A stretch of 64,000 nt of DNA, taken from contig VZRR01005855.1 in NCBI GenBank assembly GCA_013398015.1, forward strand, positions 158,842-222,841, written 5' to 3'. Source of the stretch: Oreocharis arfaki. Lineage: Eukaryota > Chordata > Aves > Passeriformes > Paramythiidae. Made by a program: the position numbers and the translations under genes. The notes under the pieces were generated by a model. It did no database searches and was not told the origin of the DNA. It worked only from the letters and a program-made list of their open reading frames with translations. Positions 59,801 to 64,000 of the stretch are shown piece by piece. Position 1 is the stretch's first letter, and each line of letters opens with the position of its first letter.

Positions 59801-62115
59801 CACAGAAGAGAATGTCGTCCCTAAATTATGTGCTCAGAAGGGAAGTTGAGCACACGACTGCAAGTCAAACACCTTGTTTGTTTTCAGATTTCAATGTAGA
59901 CAAACAACCTGAAGACTTCACAGATGGTGTTGCAGATGAGTGCATACTATGCTGCACTGAAATTTTCTGTTGTTCTCTTTCGATGCTGCATTATCTGATA
60001 AGCTGTAATCATACTTATGTTATCCCATTTGTTCTCCCAAGCTAGTACCCTAACGACTTGGATAATGAAATATGTAAATCCTATATTTGGCTCAGCAAAT
60101 GTTTTAAAGCATGAAAACACAAAGAAATGGAGCCAAGCAAAAATCTGAATTCTGTGTTCTGATGTATTAATTTCAATATCAATTTGATGCTAATTTTTAA
60201 TTTGGATTTTTTTTTCTTTTAAAAGTGATCATTTAGCAGACTAGTAATGAATGACTGTGGTTTTAATTTAGATCTCTAACAAATATTCAGACAGTGTTTA
60301 TTTTTATCAAGACTATTTTTAAAAAGAATCGTAAAGCTTTGCAATCAGCAAGGCGAAAGAATTTCTATCACTTGGTACTAGACTAATGTCACACTACTGT
60401 GACGTTCAGAAAGAGCTTTTTAGCCAAGCAAAGTGTTTCATTCCTTTTTCTTAGATTTTCCATCTCACACAATCTCATTCACTACAGGATAATGAAAACA
60501 GCCTTTCAAACCTCATTGTTCAAATGAAAACTGAGATTCCTATTTTTTCACCTCTCAGCTGCCATATTAACCTCAGTTAATGTCAAGAATGAGAGAACAG
60601 TGCTGCAGTTCTGTATCTGCTTTTTAGTGACCTGTTGCCTTTTTCTGGTCTTAAAATTAAGAACCAAACATGATTAAGTGAAAAAAAGGGCTTTACCTCA
60701 GTATTTATTTAAGGATCCTTAGATGCAGCACTTCATCCCAGTGGAATGCACCGAAATGCACACAGAAATGCACACANGCATTAAGAATACATAAAAGTTA
60801 TATAAAACAGTGTATAAAAGGAGTATAAAAGAAAAGGCAAAAAATCATCATGGCATCAGACCACACTTCAGTCTAGCACACGGGCAAAAGGCTCAATACA
60901 TGTATAAACGGGATGTTACTTACCTTCACTTTCTTGCCTTGAATGGCTTGTAAGCCTGTGGTGGAAGAATGAAAACATGCATTGATTACCAGCAACATAA
61001 TTTGTCCATTCTGGGAATAAATACAAAGGTCCAGTCTGAGAGTTTGCAGCTTCATGATCTTTCATGAGCATTCATTTGACATGGGTTTCATAATGCAGTC
61101 ATACTAGTAGAAGAACTACAGTGACAATGCTGTCATTTTTCTGAGATTCATTTAAAATTGACTTTCGTTTTATTATGCCCAGCCTGTCCTGCTGCAGAGG
61201 TGAGCTAATTGATATCTTTAGAAAGCTTTTTTATTTGATTACAGCACTTCATTAAGTGAAGATGAGGGTCTACTAGAAAAAGGAAACCACCTAATAATAA
61301 GGAGAAGATCCCTGTGAACGGACTTAATAATGAAATAAGAGGTTCTTGAACTACACTCGAGAACAGAGACCTCTACATGGAGGCAAGTAAGGAAGCGCTG
61401 CATCTGGAGGAGGTGGCACAAGAGAAGGTTACAAGGAGGACTTTTCACTTTAAGGACATTCAAGGGTGTATCTCAAATGTGTGGATATTGGTGCTCAGAG
61501 TTTGAGCCACAAGCAAGAAGCACTGAAGGTGCATGCACAGAGTCAAGGAGCTTCTTCAACATCAGAGCAGTGAATATCCATGTAGCTGATGACAAGACTT
61601 TTTCATTTATATACAAATTGAGCATCTTCAAGAGGGAAACTGCAGATATAAAGACATTCTGCCTGTCTCAGAAGTGTTACTGCTGTAATAATTTTCTCCG
61701 TAATTATTTTGTTGGATGAGTGTAGCTACCACATGGAGAAGAAGAGACATCTCTCTTTTTCAACCTGATACATTGCCATCAGAAGACTCAAACTGAAGAC
61801 ACCTTATATCTCTTGAGAATTTACACAACACTTGCATGTGGAAAATCAAATGAAATGAATCCCACCATTTGTCTCCTGATTTCCAGTTAATTTTCTTTTC
61901 CCACATTTCTCTCTCAAATTTGCTTTTGCTTTAGCATTTCTCTGAAATGAAAAGGAGAAAGAGCTGTTATCACTATTTAGCAGACTTCACTGAGTTCTCT
62001 CCCCTTTGCTTGATCACATGGTGTTCTAAACCTAAATTCTCTTCACCTGAGCATATATTTTCCTCTGTGAAGTCAGAAATTTTATGCGGAAGAAGTTTGT
62101 GCTTTCTAAAAGAGC
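56896..62115. other. Gene-free interval, largely unique
   Basis: No exon or repeat family recognised with confidence. It contains AT-rich stretches resembling conserved non-coding DNA (about 60140-60660), a two-unit 12-base repeat ending at an N (60753-60777), and assorted short frames (59752-60045, 61477-61719) without domains. Confidence 0.5.
60753..60776 (+). repeat. Two-copy 12-base tandem repeat adjoining an N
   Basis: GAAATGCACACA occurs twice in succession (60753-60764 and 60765-60776) and is directly followed by N at 60777. The N may mark a contig join or an ambiguous base. Confidence 0.85.
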
Positions 62116-62119
62116 AGTC

Positions 62120-62985
62120 TTGTATTGATGAAAAGAAAAACTGTGTGGTCAGCGGTGCGCTTGTCCTGAGTGGGTGCCATGTGCTCACTAAAGCCACTCT
62201 GTCATTTCCCCTCCCCTGCTGGGCAGGGCAGAAAAAAGGCTTGTGGGTCGAGATAGGGATGGGGAGAGATCACTCACCAGTTGCCATCATGGGCAACACT
62301 GACTTGACTTGGGGAAATTATTTGATTTTATCCCCAATCAAATCAGAGCAGGATAATGAGAAATAAAACCAAATCTTAAAACCTTCCCCCCACCCCTCTC
62401 TCCTTCCTGGGCTCAACTTCATTCCCAATTTTCTCTTCTCTCTTCCCCTACAGCAGTGCAGATTAATAGAAAATGGGGGCTGCTGTCAGTTCATCCCACA
62501 GTGTCTCTGCTGCTCCTTCCTTCTCATGGAAAGGACTCCTCACACTCTTCCCCTGCTCCAACATGTGGCCCTTCCCGTGGGAGACAGTCTTCCATTAACT
62601 TTTCCAACATGAGTCCTTCCCATGGGCTGCAGTTCCTCCTGAACTGCTCCAATGTTGGTCTCTTCCATTCCTGGAGCACCTTCTTCCCTTCCTTCCCCTC
62701 CTTCCTCACTCACCTTTTTGTCTGCAGGGCTGTATCTCACAAATTCTCACTCCTCTCTTCCCTGGCTGCATTTGCACCTGTAAAACAGCTTTTTACCCTT
62801 AAACATGTTATCCCAGAGGTGCCAGCACCATCACTGCTGGGCTCAGTGTTGGCCAGCAGTGGGCCCATCCTGGAGCCAGCTGGCATTGGCTCTGTTGGAT
62901 GTGGGGGAGGCTCCTGGCAGCTTTCCACAGAAGCCACCCCTGTAGTTCCCCCACCAAAACCTTGCCACACAAATACAACACATGC
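62120..62985 (-). mobile_element. LTR of an avian endogenous retrovirus, antisense
   Basis: Strong resemblance to a high-copy bird LTR. Reading +: GGGTCGAGATAGGGATGGGG, AATCAAATCAGAGCAGGATA, GGACTCCTCACACTCTTCCC, GGGAGACAGTCTTCCATTAA, TATCCCAGAGGTGCCAGCAC, GCCAGCTGGCATTGGCTCTG and CCAAAACCTTGCCACACAAA. On the minus strand it begins with the GTGTGGCAAGGTTTTGGT block, and a TATA-like ATAACATGTTTAAG lies at about 62799-62812. Ends are approximate. The 183-codon forward frame 62456-63007 lies entirely in this element, antisense to it, and is not a gene. Part of the element is duplicated after the N at 63110. Confidence 0.75.
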
Positions 62986-63563
62986 ACATATTTGTCTTCT
63001 GAGCTAAATACAATTGTTGCTTATTTTTAATGACCTGGGCAAATTCTAGTAAAATAAGGCTTGAAACCAAGTTTTAATGGAAAAAATCTGAATGACTAAA
63101 ATAGCATGANGGTCTCTTCCATTCCTGGAGCACCTTCTTCCCTTCCTTCCCCTCCTTCCTCACTCACCTTTTTGTCTGCAGGGCTGTATCTCACAAATTC
63201 TCACTCCTCTCTTCCCTGGCTGCATTTGCACCTGTAAAACAGCTTTTTACCCTTAAACATGTTATCCCAGAGGTGCCAGCACCATCACTGCTGGGCTCAG
63301 TGTTGGCCAGCAGTGGGCCCATCCTGGAGCCAGCTGGCATTGGCTCTGTTGGATGTGGGGGAGGCTCCTGGCAGCTTTCCACAGAAGCCACCCCTGTAGT
63401 TCCCCCACCAAAACCTTGCCACACAAATACAACACATGCACATATTTGTCTTCTGAGCTAAATACAATTGTTGCTTATTTTTAATGACCTGGGCAAATTC
63501 TAGTAAAATAAGGCTTGAAACCAAGTTTTAATGGAAAAAATCTGAATGACTAAAATAGCATGA
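62657..63563 (+). repeat. 453-bp perfect duplication flanking a single N (probable assembly artefact)
   Basis: Copy 1 spans 62657-63109 and copy 2 spans 63111-63563, offset by 454 bases, with N at 63110. All frames in the two copies translate identically. Both begin GGTCTCTTCC and end ATAGCATGA. Sequence after copy 2 continues as unique DNA. Confidence 0.95.
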
Positions 63564-64000
63564 ATAATTTTTTCTTTCCACTTAGTCTGCTTCTCTTCTA
63601 CATCTTACATATCCAGAATAAAATAAAATTGTGGTGTACTTGAATGTCAGTTAATTAATTTTTAACAGGGAATTAAGCTTTTTAAGACTAAAGAATTTGA
63701 GTGAGTAGAGAACATTTAATCATGGACTAGATCAATCATCTTCAATAGTCATTCTTACTTGATTGAGGCTTTTAGGATGTGGTTGTTTAGGTGGTGTGTG
63801 GTGGTCTCCTACGTAGGGTTTCATGTCGCTATGCACTAACATAAAGTTGACATGTTACATAAATGTTTAACCTCCTTTTCACAACAATCACAACTCCATG
63901 CTTTCTCCTAGCCTAGATGAAACCTTAGTACGGCAGAAACAACACTGAATAAGGTCCATCTTGGGTGAAGTGGAAGTGTTTTTTACTTAGAAACATCAGT
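63564..64000. other. Unique AT-rich sequence at window end
   Basis: No gene, repeat family or regulatory site recognised in the last 437 bases. Confidence 0.5.

Noticed and set aside
59752..60045. 97-codon forward ORF
   Set aside because: No homology that I recognise, ordinary composition and no splice or poly(A) context.
62456..63007. Longest ORF in the window (183 codons, + strand)
   Set aside because: It lies within an avian LTR, antisense to it, and its 3' part is repeated in the artefactual second copy. No domain or splice context.
1..64000. CRISPR arrays, bacterial operons, rRNA genes or tRNA genes
   Set aside because: None seen. The gene structure and repeat content are those of a vertebrate nuclear genome.

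Overview
This window looks like nuclear DNA from a bird, most likely a neoavian species rather than chicken. The evidence is one spliced vertebrate gene with long AT-rich introns, many 5'-truncated CR1 LINE fragments, and solo LTRs of types I recognise from bird genomes. These family names come from memory of consensus sequences; no database search was run. There is no prokaryotic-style gene organisation. Nearly all ORFs of 60-180 codons are chance frames or repeat-derived.

Region 1 (1 to about 24,085, + strand): the 3' half of a gene I identify as TENT4A (PAPD7/POLS), a non-canonical poly(A) polymerase. Four coding exons are visible: 471-571, 823-995, 12272-12430 and 21850-22029. All have consensus splice sites and join in one frame. 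They encode the end of the helical core and the serine-rich, proline-containing and basic C-terminal tail, ending at a TAA. A 3'UTR of about 2 kb runs to an AATAAA at 24061. The catalytic nucleotidyltransferase exons and the promoter lie upstream of the window.

Region 2 (about 24.1-64 kb): no protein-coding gene was recognised. It consists of unique AT-rich DNA broken by CR1 fragments (about 27.1, 35.1, 37.0-38.6, 43.3, 48.8, 51.0-52.4 and 56.7 kb) and three LTR insertions (about 37.6-38.1, 55.4-55.8 and 62.1-63.0 kb). There are also a few simple repeats and two isolated N positions. This fits the gene-poor interval that follows TENT4A in vertebrates, with ADCY2 as the next gene in mammals, but no ADCY2 exon is seen here.

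The observations most worth checking are: a 453-bp perfect duplication around a single N at 63110, which is almost certainly an assembly artefact; an LTR inserted inside a CR1 element; two short perfect hairpins, one with local duplications suggesting template switching; a tandem TAGCAG acceptor at the last TENT4A exon; and the apparent absence of a proline-rich internal exon known from mammalian TENT4A. I found no convincing previously undescribed biological system.
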